Assembly (NCBI GenBank): GCA_031549665.1 | Contig: JAVBPJ010000007.1 | Coordinates: 109,090 to 173,089 of the forward strand | DNA length: 64,000 nt | Reading direction: 5' to 3' | DNA from: Rikenella sp031549665 | Lineage (GTDB): Bacteria > Bacteroidota > Bacteroidia > Bacteroidales > Rikenellaceae | Part shown: positions 45,301 to 52,168 of the stretch, one piece after another | Layout of the letters: each line of letters begins with the position of its first letter | Position numbering within the stretch: the first letter of the stretch is position 1 | Program-made: the position numbers and the translations under genes | Notes under the pieces: generated by a model | The model's database searches: none | What the model was told of the DNA's origin: nothing | Seen by the model: only the letters and a program-made list of their open reading frames with translations

Positions 45301-45671
45301 TCCATGTTGGAGGGTACGGCGATCTCTTTCCAGCCGCTGACGTTGTAGTCGGGTTTGTAAAAATCGACGGGCCGTTTGCGGTGGTCGTCGAACCAGGCGA
45401 ATTTCCACTGCCCGTTGAGTCCCAGAAAGTATTTCGAGGCGCTGTATACGTTGGCGGCGGCAGCGGCGCGGGTGTCGTACGACATGAAGTAGGAGCGGGG
45501 TTTTTCGCGTCCCACCTGCACCACGGCGGGGTCGCGCCATTCGGGGATGCCGCTGCCCACGGTTTTGTCGGGGCCGGCTTGGCCGAAAGTCCAGGTTTGG
45601 TCGCTGCCCATTTGCGCGTGGACGGTGGTCAGGGCGGCGGCTGCGAGCAGGGAAAGGAGGAGTTTTTTCAT
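42327..45671 (-). CDS. Secreted GH2 beta-galactosidase
   Basis: A 1114-residue LacZ-type glycoside hydrolase with a signal peptide (residues 1-20, ending VHAQ), so it acts in the periplasm or outside. It has a sugar-binding jelly roll (about 40-240), a GH2 immunoglobulin-like domain, then the TIM barrel with GVNYHEHHEKTGHVLDEAT, the acid/base Glu in WSLGNEAGNG (about 502) and the nucleophile Glu in ITCEYAHAMGN (about 567). The C-terminal Bgal_small_N domain includes NFWRGPTDNDYGWGMP and FGRGPEENYWDRNYAANVG. I start at the ATG at 45671 (MKKLLLSLLAAAALTT). It sits unusually between der (20 nt away) and ettA (25 nt away). Confidence 0.94.
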   Translation of the reverse strand: MKKLLLSLLAAAALTTVHAQMGSDQTWTFGQAGPDKTVGSGIPEWRDPAVVQVGREKPRSYFMSYDTRAAAAANVYSASKYFLGLNGQWKFAWFDDHRKRPVDFYKPDYNVSGWKEIAVPSNMELSGYGSPIYVNQPYDFSPKTPVVPYLPEAVPVGLYRTTFEAPLELKDRDVFLRLCGIKSGTYVYLNGKKVGYTEDSKDAADFKLNDHLVTGTNTLALEVYRWSTGSYLECQDFWRMSGIERDVYIYSQPKVHIDDLQVISTLDSTYKNGILDLAIVMKNSFVRPSGRMQVWFELEDASGTMVDYSYKEILLDGGCTDTVRFVRTAVQNADAFKNVHTWSAESPYLYNLVLKIKQEGTFTEYSSVKVGFRTSEIKGNQYYVNGKRVYIKGVNYHEHHEKTGHVLDEATIVEDFRLMKRNNINAIRLSHYPQQRRFYELADQYGFYLCNEANIESHGMGYNLSAGQTLGNDRRFYNAHMDRTQAMYHQAKNYPSVMLWSLGNEAGNGYNFYETYLWMKNIEKHRPVQYERAILEWNTDIFCPMYPTPSALARWGRMKTERPYITCEYAHAMGNSTGNFRDTWEVIYRYPNLQGGFIWDWADQGLLQETADGREFWAYGGDFGVNAPSDGNFVCNGVVNADRTPKPGLKEVKKMYQYVWFTATDLAAGKFEMKNIYDFTPLDQYVIKYAVLANDKKVREGVIASNLKPDGTQAVAVPVSGLAPEAGVEYFVQFTVAAKADKGLLKAGYVVAEDQFKLPVEAPKRALTATGSVQIDQSGSLIEITGKGFGIDFDKTTGQLVSYRSNGMELLADGGGLRPNFWRGPTDNDYGWGMPAQCQPWKQASMKLNAKQVVAEQDGENGWVAVLYELPEGAKLVVDYTIFPNGALYADYHFVGAPNTKSLIPRLGMRMRLSADAGKLLYFGRGPEENYWDRNYAANVGLYQSDASVENFDYVRPQETGHHTDTRWLALTRKNGSGLLVEGDGVFEFNALRNSVEDFDGQESTRPYQWPNRAPEDPRDESKAENVTKKQTHTSDIVPRDFVELCIDHRMMGLGGDDSWGAMPQIQYLLPATRNYRFGFALVPLKSGAAPQKTVGTDYKAAASKKNLSVPSAR

Positions 45672-45691
45672 GGCTATCGGGAGGATTCGGG

Positions 45692-47005
45692 TTATTTCTG
45701 GCGGAAGTAGATTTGGAGCGGCACGCCGGTGAAGTTCCACTGTTCGCGGATGCGGTTTTCAAGAAAACGGCGGTACGAGTCCTTGACGTACTGCGGCAGG
45801 TTGACAAAGAAAGCGAACTGCGGGGTGGGGGTGGGCAACATCGTGGCGTACTTGATGCGGATGTATTTGCCCTTGATGCTGGGCGGCGGGGTCTGCTCGA
45901 TGATGGGCAGGATGAAGTCGTTCAGTTCCGAGGTCGGGATCCGGCGGTTGCGGTTCTCGTTCACTTCGATGGCCCGTTGCAGCAGGTCGAAAATGCGCTG
46001 CTTCTCGGTAACGCTGGTAAAAAGGACGGGTACGTCGCTAAAGGGGGCCAGTTTGGCGCGGATCGACTCGGTGTACTCTTTGGCGGTGTTGGTTTGTTTG
46101 TCCGCGATGGTATCCCACTTGTTGACCCCGATCACGCAGCCTTTCCGGTTTTTGACGATCAGGTGGAAAATGTTCATGTCCTGCGCGTCGACTCCCTGCG
46201 AGGCGTCGAGCATCAGAATGGCGGTGTCGCAGCTTTCGATGGCGCGGATGGTGCGCATGACGGAGTAGAACTCCAGGTCGTCGGTTACTTTTTGTTTTTT
46301 GCGCAGTCCGGCGGTGTCGATCAGGTCGAAGTCCATCCCGAATTTGTTGTAATGGGTCAGGATCGAGTCGCGCGTGGTGCCGGCGATGGGGGTAACGATG
46401 TTGCGCTCCTCGCCCATCAGGGCGTTGAGCAGCGACGACTTGCCGACGTTGGGCCGCCCGACAATGGCGATGCGCGGGCGTTGTTCGCGGGCGGGATCGG
46501 ATTCGGCGTCGGGCAACAGCCGTGCGACGACGGCGTCGAGCAGTTCGCCGGTGCCGCTGCCGGTCATGGAACTCAGCGTGATGGGGTCGCCCAGGCCGAG
46601 GGCGAAAAATTCGTAAGACTCCTGCTGGCGTTTCCCGTTGTCGACTTTGTTCACGGCCAGGTGGACGGGTTTGGGCTGGCGGCGCAGCATTTCGGCCATA
46701 GTCTGGTCGAGGTCGGTGATGCCGGTTTCCACGTCGACCATGAAGATGAGCTGGTCGGCCTCTTCGATGGCCAGGTGTACCTGACGGCAGATGGCCTGCT
46801 CGAAAATGTCTTCGGAGTTGACGGTGAATCCTCCGGTGTCGATAACGGTAAATTCGCGCCCCTGCCAGTCGGTGGTGCCGTAGTGGCGGTCGCGGGTGGT
46901 GCCTTCGGTGGCGTCGACAATGGCTTGCCGCATCCCCACCAGGCGGTTGAACAGAGTGCTTTTGCCGACGTTGGGCCGTCCGACGATGGCGATGATGTTT
47001 CCCAT
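45692..47005 (-). CDS. der: Ribosome-assembly GTPase Der (EngA)
   Basis: Double-GTPase needed for 50S maturation; 437 residues. First G domain: GRPNVGKSTLFNRL, DTGGFT, NKVD; second: GRPNVGKSSLLNAL, DTAGLRKKQKV, NKWD. The C-terminal KH-like domain runs from about 345 (RRIPTSELNDFI) to the end. It is the first gene of the co-directional run der, beta-galactosidase, ettA, hisS. Confidence 0.97.
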   Translation of the reverse strand: MGNIIAIVGRPNVGKSTLFNRLVGMRQAIVDATEGTTRDRHYGTTDWQGREFTVIDTGGFTVNSEDIFEQAICRQVHLAIEEADQLIFMVDVETGITDLDQTMAEMLRRQPKPVHLAVNKVDNGKRQQESYEFFALGLGDPITLSSMTGSGTGELLDAVVARLLPDAESDPAREQRPRIAIVGRPNVGKSSLLNALMGEERNIVTPIAGTTRDSILTHYNKFGMDFDLIDTAGLRKKQKVTDDLEFYSVMRTIRAIESCDTAILMLDASQGVDAQDMNIFHLIVKNRKGCVIGVNKWDTIADKQTNTAKEYTESIRAKLAPFSDVPVLFTSVTEKQRIFDLLQRAIEVNENRNRRIPTSELNDFILPIIEQTPPPSIKGKYIRIKYATMLPTPTPQFAFFVNLPQYVKDSYRRFLENRIREQWNFTGVPLQIYFRQK

Positions 47006-47066
47006 AGGAATGTGGTTGCTTTGCTGCTGCCGGACTTGAACGAGGAGTCCGATTTTTGACTTCCCG

Positions 47067-47074
47067 CAAAGGTA
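47067..47074 (-). promoter_or_regulatory. Promoter -7 element for der
   Basis: TACCTTTG on the minus strand, about 60 nt before the der ATG; no clear -33 element. Confidence 0.5.
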
Positions 47075-47137
47075 GGTATTTTTTCGGATCGTCCCAAGCC
47101 GCTTTTTGTCCCATTGATTAACAGTGGGTTATCGCTA

Positions 47138-47181
47138 ATTACAGAAAAATCTCGAAAAATTGGCGAGTAAATTTTGTAATT
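47138..47181. repeat. AT-rich imperfect palindrome over an orphan promoter
   Basis: AATTACA (47138-47144) mirrors TGTAATT (47175-47181), and CTCG (47151-47154) mirrors CGAG (47164-47167). It overlaps the -33 box of the promoter at 47173-47203 and could be an operator. Confidence 0.45.
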
Positions 47182-47203
47182 CAAATTATTCAACCTACCT
47201 TTG
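47173..47203 (+). promoter_or_regulatory. Consensus promoter with no downstream gene
   Basis: TTTG (47173-47176), 19 bp, TACCTTTG (47196-47203). It points rightward, away from der, into a 130-bp gene-free stretch ending in a strong terminator. Confidence 0.8.
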
Positions 47204-47208
47204 TCGCA

Positions 47209-47339
47209 TCGATTTAAGGAATCGGGACGTTACAGTTCATCGTTTTTCCTTGATGAGAGTTTGGGTTAGTAGCTTTGCGGGGGTGGTACCCCGTAGAGCG
47301 GAAAAATGGGCAACCACGCAAGTGGCGCCCATTTTTTTT
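47209..47339 (+). ncRNA. Candidate small RNA gene
   Basis: Predicted transcript of about 130 nt between a consensus promoter and a strong terminator, with no credible protein (the 95-codon frame here runs past the terminator into antisense of the histidine kinase). Internal hairpins: CATC/GATG near 47235-47258, GGGGT-GGT-ACCCC near 47280-47292, and the terminator stem. It may be a Bacteroidales regulatory sRNA or a 6S-like RNA; I cannot match it to a known family by eye. Confidence 0.55.
47302..47339 (+). terminator. Strong intrinsic terminator
   Basis: AAAAATGGGC (47302-47311) pairs with GCCCATTTTT (47327-47336); inside, CCAC-GCAA-GTGG forms a second stem with a GNRA-type tetraloop. Eight T's follow. 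It also works leftward for the histidine kinase gene. Confidence 0.9.
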
Positions 47340-47385
47340 GGTGCGTACCTCCGCGTGTGCGGGGTATTTGTGGTGAGGAACCGGT

Positions 47386-50300
47386 TTAGTCGATCAGGCT
47401 CCGGTCGACTTCCACCACCTCTCCGGCCAGCGGCAAATCGACGGTGAAGGTGGTGCCGTGCCCCTCCTGGCTTTCGAAGTTGATCTCGCCGCCCAGCAGT
47501 TCGATGATTTTCCGGCACATGGGCAATCCCAGTCCGCTGCCGCTTCCCTTGGTGGTGAAGTTGGGCTGGAATATCCGGCTCTTGACATCGTCGGGAATGC
47601 CCGATCCGTTGTCGGTTACAGATATCCAGATCCGTTGGTAGAGTACTTTGATGCCTATGCGGATTTCGCCTCCCTCCTGGTCGGGGCCGATGGCCTGAAC
47701 GGCGTTTTGGAACAGGTTCACAAATACGCGCCCCAGGTGTTCGCGGTCGGCGTAGACCCAAATGGGGGTTCGGTTGGAGGCCGAGAAACTGTCCACGCCT
47801 TCGATGCTCAGCTTTTCGCTGTCCTCGCCCGTTACTTCGAACAGCACGCGGATGTTCGGGTACGAGGAGTAGAGTTTGGCCGAGTTGCCGATCACGGGAA
47901 GCAGATCGATGCGGCGCGGATTGCCTTCGCCCAGTTTGGCGAAATCCGAGAATTCGCTGGCGATGTTGTTCAGCAGATCGATCTGTTCGAGTACCACGTC
48001 GAGGGTGCTTTCCACCTTGGGCCTGAGTTCGTCGCAGTGCTGTTCCCGCATGGCGCGTTGAAGCATCTGGATTTTCAGGCGCATCGGCGTCAGGGGATTT
48101 TTAATCTCGTGGGCCACCTGACGGGCCATGTCGCGCCAGGCCCCTTCCCGTTCGCTGCGGGCCAGTTGGCGATAGCTTTCGTCCAGGTAGTCGATCATGC
48201 GGTTGTACTGTTCGACCAACATGCCGACTTCGTCGCTGATCTCGTGGCTCTCTCCCATATCGCTGATTTTTTGCATATTGGAGATGTTTTTCATGGCCTC
48301 CCTCATCTTTTTGAAGGGTTTGGTCAGGGTCCGGTAAAGGAGTTCGGAAAGAATGACCGCCACGAACAGAATAACCAAAAACAGGTTCAACACATCGACC
48401 AACAGTTGGTGACGGGCCGCTTTCCGGTCGAGAATAGGGGTGTTATAGCGCAGACCGACATAGCAAACAGGGCGGTCGTTGAACTGTACTTCGCTGAATG
48501 CCAGTATGGTCTGATGTTTTTTGTCGTCTATGACCACAAGCGGTTCCCGCAAAATGTGTATTTCGCGGTAGGCCTGAGTCCGCATTTTGGCGTTCGAAAC
48601 AAAATTGCTGTAGGCCGTTGTGGTCGATGTGATCATCGTGCCGTCCAGGCCGAAGATGTTGATGATGTAGTCCGATTCGTTTTTCTCTCCTTCCAGCCAG
48701 TGGTCGAGGCTCTCTTTATCGGCCGAGTTGTAGCGCAGGTGTTTTTTCAACCCGGTGGATATGCGCTGTATGTTGGAGTTGACGTATTTTTGCTTCTCCT
48801 GGTCGACGCTCTCCATCGTGTTTTGCACCACGATCCACAGAACCAAAATCATGGAGAAGAAGACGATTCCCAGCACCACGAAACGTATTCGGAATGTGAG
48901 CCGGCTCCCAAGCATGTTCAGGTTGAAGTTGTAGCCTGTCCAGTCGAGGAAATAGGCCGACAGCACAAGGATAATGAAGAAAATGTAGGCGAACAGGGAG
49001 ACCACGTTCAGGAATGTGAGCGATTTTCGGCTCACGATCAGGGAGCCGTTTTGGTGCTGGCTGTTCGAGAAATGGTAGACGTAGTGTACCCAACTGTCTC
49101 GCACGAATGCCGTATCGGGTCGGTTGGGAGCCAGCAATTGGGCTATGTTCGAGTAGTTGTTGATGTTGTTCCGCTTGAACTCCAACTGCTTGTCCGATAC
49201 GCGCAGGTAGGTGAACTGGGCAAAGCGGGGATCGCTCTCCAATTCGATGTTGGTGTATTCGCCTTTGATCAACTCGCGGTCTTTGGGGCTGGTGGCCAGG
49301 ATTCGGGCATAAAGCCGTTGCGAACTGTTTTGGGCGGTGATGTTCTCAAGGGTGGCGAAGAAGGTGATGTAGGCCGAAAAAACCACCAACATCGAAAGGA
49401 AGAATCCCAGATTGCCCAAGCGCCGCCGGGCCAGGCTCAGCAAGATAAATCCGGAGTGAAACAGCACCAACAGGTAGCTGGTATTGTGGATCTCTTTGTT
49501 GAGTGGCGCCAAAAAGGCCAATACGGTGAGTCCGTTGACGACAACGCGCAACAACACGTCCCGATTGGGGAAATAGAGCATCGATACTTTGTTCAGCAAC
49601 AGCCGGGTGGCAAAGTAAAGGGCAGCCAGCAGGTAGAAGATCGCCGAGGTGTAATTCCACTCGAAAATGTTGTAGAGCTGCAGGTTGATGTGGGGAGTGT
49701 AGATCGAGAGGATCAGGAAATAGTGGAACAGCGCCACGGCCGCCGCGGTTATCACGTTGAGTCCGAATCCGTAAGTCAACAGGCTCCTTGTGCGGGAAAC
49801 GCCTCGGTATCTGCGTATCAGTTTGTTGCGGGTCCGGTACAGGTACGAGGCGACGATGAAAAACATGAAGAAGTTGACGAGCATATCGCCCAACGACCTC
49901 AGAATGTGGTTGTCGGCTCCGTAAATTGGCTTGAACAGTTCTCCGTGGGAATCGGCTACCAATGAAAACACCCATCGAATGAGGATCAGAGAGACCAACA
50001 GCGCAAGAGCGCCCGCGAAAACGGTTTTGGTGCTTACCCGCTCCTGGATGGCGTTTTTGATGCCGATAATTACCAGGAACAGCCCTATCCAGCCGCAGAG
50101 TAAAATAAACAGGGGTACTCCCGAAACGGGTTGGGGAACGACGTAGAAAGTGTTCTCGGCCGCCGAAATAGCGAGCGCCCCGATGGTTTTGGCGCGATCC
50201 CCTTCGTGGCGGGGAAGCAACGAAATGTACTGGTCCGAGAAGATGTGCGTGTTGTAGCTTTTGTCAATCGCGTTGTAGAGCGAGTAGAACACCACCGCGG

Positions 50301-50757
50301 TATGGCGTCCTTTGTGGTATACCTGCGAAATGGCGGTTCCGTCTTCGGTCTCCACCAACGTTCCGGTGGAATGGAGCCAGGTGTCCCCCGCCTGCTTGGT
50401 GAAGGCGTAATTCGACCAGTAACACAGCGTGCTGTCCTGGTACAACAACAGCGAGAGTCCGCGGTCGTCCCATCGGTCGAGGTCGGTGTTTATCCAAACT
50501 TCCTCCAGGTATTTGGCCGTCTGTGCCGAGTCCTGAAGATTGCACCAGTTGTCGGCAATCGGTTTGGCGGTCAGCTCTAAAATCTTGATATTCTCGACAA
50601 TGGCCGATATCTCCGGAGCCGAGAGGCGGTCTCTGTGTATGAGAGAATAAGACAGATTAATCGCCAGCAGGATGAGTCCCGCGGCTATGGTGAATTTCTT
50701 CAGGCGTACGCTGATGCGGGTGTACCGACGGTGAAATGTGGCGCGACTAAAAGCCAT
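47386..50757 (-). CDS. Large multi-pass membrane sensor histidine kinase (NtrY-like)
   Basis: An 1123-residue histidine kinase. The N-terminal two thirds contain about a dozen membrane helices in two blocks (about 20-480) with periplasmic parts, a further helix near 585-610 and 625-650, a second sensor region (about 655-780), a helix near 790 and a HAMP-like linker. HisKA follows with the phospho-acceptor in QVAHEIKNPLTPMRLKI (His about 883), then HATPase boxes NLFQNAVQAI (N), VTDNGSGIPDDV (G1) and GSGSGLGLPMCRKIIELLGG (G2). There is no receiver domain and no adjacent response regulator, so its partner is elsewhere. It starts 21 nt after rlmH. Confidence 0.92.
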   Translation of the reverse strand: MAFSRATFHRRYTRISVRLKKFTIAAGLILLAINLSYSLIHRDRLSAPEISAIVENIKILELTAKPIADNWCNLQDSAQTAKYLEEVWINTDLDRWDDRGLSLLLYQDSTLCYWSNYAFTKQAGDTWLHSTGTLVETEDGTAISQVYHKGRHTAVVFYSLYNAIDKSYNTHIFSDQYISLLPRHEGDRAKTIGALAISAAENTFYVVPQPVSGVPLFILLCGWIGLFLVIIGIKNAIQERVSTKTVFAGALALLVSLILIRWVFSLVADSHGELFKPIYGADNHILRSLGDMLVNFFMFFIVASYLYRTRNKLIRRYRGVSRTRSLLTYGFGLNVITAAAVALFHYFLILSIYTPHINLQLYNIFEWNYTSAIFYLLAALYFATRLLLNKVSMLYFPNRDVLLRVVVNGLTVLAFLAPLNKEIHNTSYLLVLFHSGFILLSLARRRLGNLGFFLSMLVVFSAYITFFATLENITAQNSSQRLYARILATSPKDRELIKGEYTNIELESDPRFAQFTYLRVSDKQLEFKRNNINNYSNIAQLLAPNRPDTAFVRDSWVHYVYHFSNSQHQNGSLIVSRKSLTFLNVVSLFAYIFFIILVLSAYFLDWTGYNFNLNMLGSRLTFRIRFVVLGIVFFSMILVLWIVVQNTMESVDQEKQKYVNSNIQRISTGLKKHLRYNSADKESLDHWLEGEKNESDYIINIFGLDGTMITSTTTAYSNFVSNAKMRTQAYREIHILREPLVVIDDKKHQTILAFSEVQFNDRPVCYVGLRYNTPILDRKAARHQLLVDVLNLFLVILFVAVILSELLYRTLTKPFKKMREAMKNISNMQKISDMGESHEISDEVGMLVEQYNRMIDYLDESYRQLARSEREGAWRDMARQVAHEIKNPLTPMRLKIQMLQRAMREQHCDELRPKVESTLDVVLEQIDLLNNIASEFSDFAKLGEGNPRRIDLLPVIGNSAKLYSSYPNIRVLFEVTGEDSEKLSIEGVDSFSASNRTPIWVYADREHLGRVFVNLFQNAVQAIGPDQEGGEIRIGIKVLYQRIWISVTDNGSGIPDDVKSRIFQPNFTTKGSGSGLGLPMCRKIIELLGGEINFESQEGHGTTFTVDLPLAGEVVEVDRSLID

Positions 50758-50778
50758 AACGGGTTCAGTGGTGGGTTT

Positions 50779-51252
50779 TTATGCGTGGTGGTAAGGCTCT
50801 CCCCTGAGGATGGTGAACGCCCGGTAGAGTTGTTCGGTGAAGACGATGCGTATGAGTTGGTGCGAAAAGGTCAGGCGCGAAAGGGAGAGTTTTTCGTCGG
50901 CCCGCTGGTAAACTTCGGGCGAAAATCCGTAAGCGCCGCCTACAACGAGGGAAAGTTTGCGGGTGCTCCGGTTGAGAAGTCCGCCGATCCATTGGGCCAG
51001 TTCGACCGAGTCGCGCTGCTGGCCCCGTTCGTCCAGCAGCACCAGGTAATCGGAAGGGGAGAGCAGGCCGAGAATCAATCGTCCTTCGGCCTCTTTGATC
51101 TGTTCGCGGCTCAAGTTTTTAGCCTGTTTTATGTCTGGTAACTCTTTGATTGTCAATCGAGCGTAGTGTTTTAGGCGATTCTGGTACTCCCGAACCCCTT
51201 CCTCGATAAAGCCGGCGTGGGTTCGTCCGACCCAAATCAGTTCGATGGTCAT
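50779..51252 (-). CDS. rlmH: 23S rRNA (pseudouridine-1915-N3)-methyltransferase
   Basis: SPOUT-fold methyltransferase acting on assembled 70S ribosomes; 157 residues. YLVLLDERGQQRDSVELAQWI, SLVVGGAYGFSPEVYQRADEKLSLS and the C-terminal block with TFSHQLIRIVFTEQLYRA and ILRGEPYHHA are the RlmH signature. The initiation codon lies 7 nt from its -7 promoter element. It is divergent from nadC and followed by the histidine kinase gene. Confidence 0.96.
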   Translation of the reverse strand: MTIELIWVGRTHAGFIEEGVREYQNRLKHYARLTIKELPDIKQAKNLSREQIKEAEGRLILGLLSPSDYLVLLDERGQQRDSVELAQWIGGLLNRSTRKLSLVVGGAYGFSPEVYQRADEKLSLSRLTFSHQLIRIVFTEQLYRAFTILRGEPYHHA

Positions 51253-51259
51253 AACCGTG

Positions 51260-51285
51260 CAAAGGTACTTTTTTTCTTAACTTTG
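51260..51285. promoter_or_regulatory. Divergent -7 elements for rlmH and nadC
   Basis: TACCTTTG on the minus strand (51260-51267) for rlmH and TAACTTTG on the + strand (51278-51285) for nadC, ten bases apart. -33 boxes are not well conserved. Confidence 0.55.
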
Positions 51286-51310
51286 TAAACCCTTTAAACT
51301 TATTATTCCG

Positions 51311-52168
51311 ATGGTAGAGAATGAAATTCCCTTTGTAGACCGCCTGATCGAACTGGCTATTGCCGAAGACATTGGCGACGGCGACCACACGTCGCTCTGT
51401 TCGATCGGCGCCGAACAACGGGGCCGGATGAAGCTGCTCGTCAAGCAGGAGTGTGTACTGGCGGGCGTGGAGGTGGCCCAGCGGGTATTCCGGCGCCTCG
51501 ATCCCGAGGTTCGTTTCGAACAGATCCACCGCGACGGCCAGCAGATGCAGGTCGGCGACATCGCTTTCTACGTGTCGGGACGGTTGGTTTCGTTGTTGCA
51601 GGCCGAGCGGATCATTCTCAATATGATGCAGCGGATGAGCGGCGTGGCCACCCAAACGGCACGCTACGCCCGGGAGCTGGCCGGACTGAAAACCAAGGTG
51701 CTCGATACCCGCAAAACCACGCCCGGCATGCGGATCCTCGATAAAATGGCCGTGCGGATCGGCGGCGGGGAAAACCACCGGATGGGCCTGTTCGACATGA
51801 TCCTGCTGAAAGACAACCACATCGACTTTGCAGGGGGGATCGCCCCCGCCCTGGAGGGGGCCCGCCAGTACCTTCGCCAGCGGGGCAAACAACTGAAAAT
51901 CGAGATCGAGGTACGGTCGCTCGCCGACATCGACGCCGTGTTCGCCGCCGGAGGAGCCGACCGGATCATGTTCGACAATTTTTCGGTCGAACAGACCCGC
52001 CGGGGGGTGGAGCGGGTGGCAGGCCGGGCCGAAACCGAATCGTCGGGGGGGATCACCCTCGAAAACCTGCGGGCCTACGCCGAGTGCGGGGTCGATTACA
52101 TCTCGGTGGGGGCGTTGACCCACCAGATCCAAAGCGTGGACATGAGCCTGAAAGCGGTTGAAGCATGA
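51311..52168 (+). CDS. nadC: Nicotinate-nucleotide pyrophosphorylase (carboxylating)
   Basis: Quinolinate phosphoribosyltransferase of NAD synthesis; 285 residues. It has AEDIGDGDHTSL, NMMQRMSGVATQTARYA, KVLDTRKTTPGMRILDKMAVRIGGGENHR (PRPP/quinolinate site), LLKDNHIDFAGG and IMFDNFSVEQ. The stop overlaps the start of the DPP gene (ATGA). nadA/nadB are not nearby. Confidence 0.97.
   Translation: MVENEIPFVDRLIELAIAEDIGDGDHTSLCSIGAEQRGRMKLLVKQECVLAGVEVAQRVFRRLDPEVRFEQIHRDGQQMQVGDIAFYVSGRLVSLLQAERIILNMMQRMSGVATQTARYARELAGLKTKVLDTRKTTPGMRILDKMAVRIGGGENHRMGLFDMILLKDNHIDFAGGIAPALEGARQYLRQRGKQLKIEIEVRSLADIDAVFAAGGADRIMFDNFSVEQTRRGVERVAGRAETESSGGITLENLRAYAECGVDYISVGALTHQIQSVDMSLKAVEA

Noticed and set aside
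47160..47447. 95-codon rightward frame over the orphan transcription unit
   Set aside because: It begins before the -33/-7 region and runs through the terminator into antisense of the kinase gene; no protein features.
47458..49965. 835-codon rightward frame antisense to the histidine kinase
   Set aside because: The minus-strand kinase has all catalytic boxes; the antisense frame is low-complexity and has no motif.
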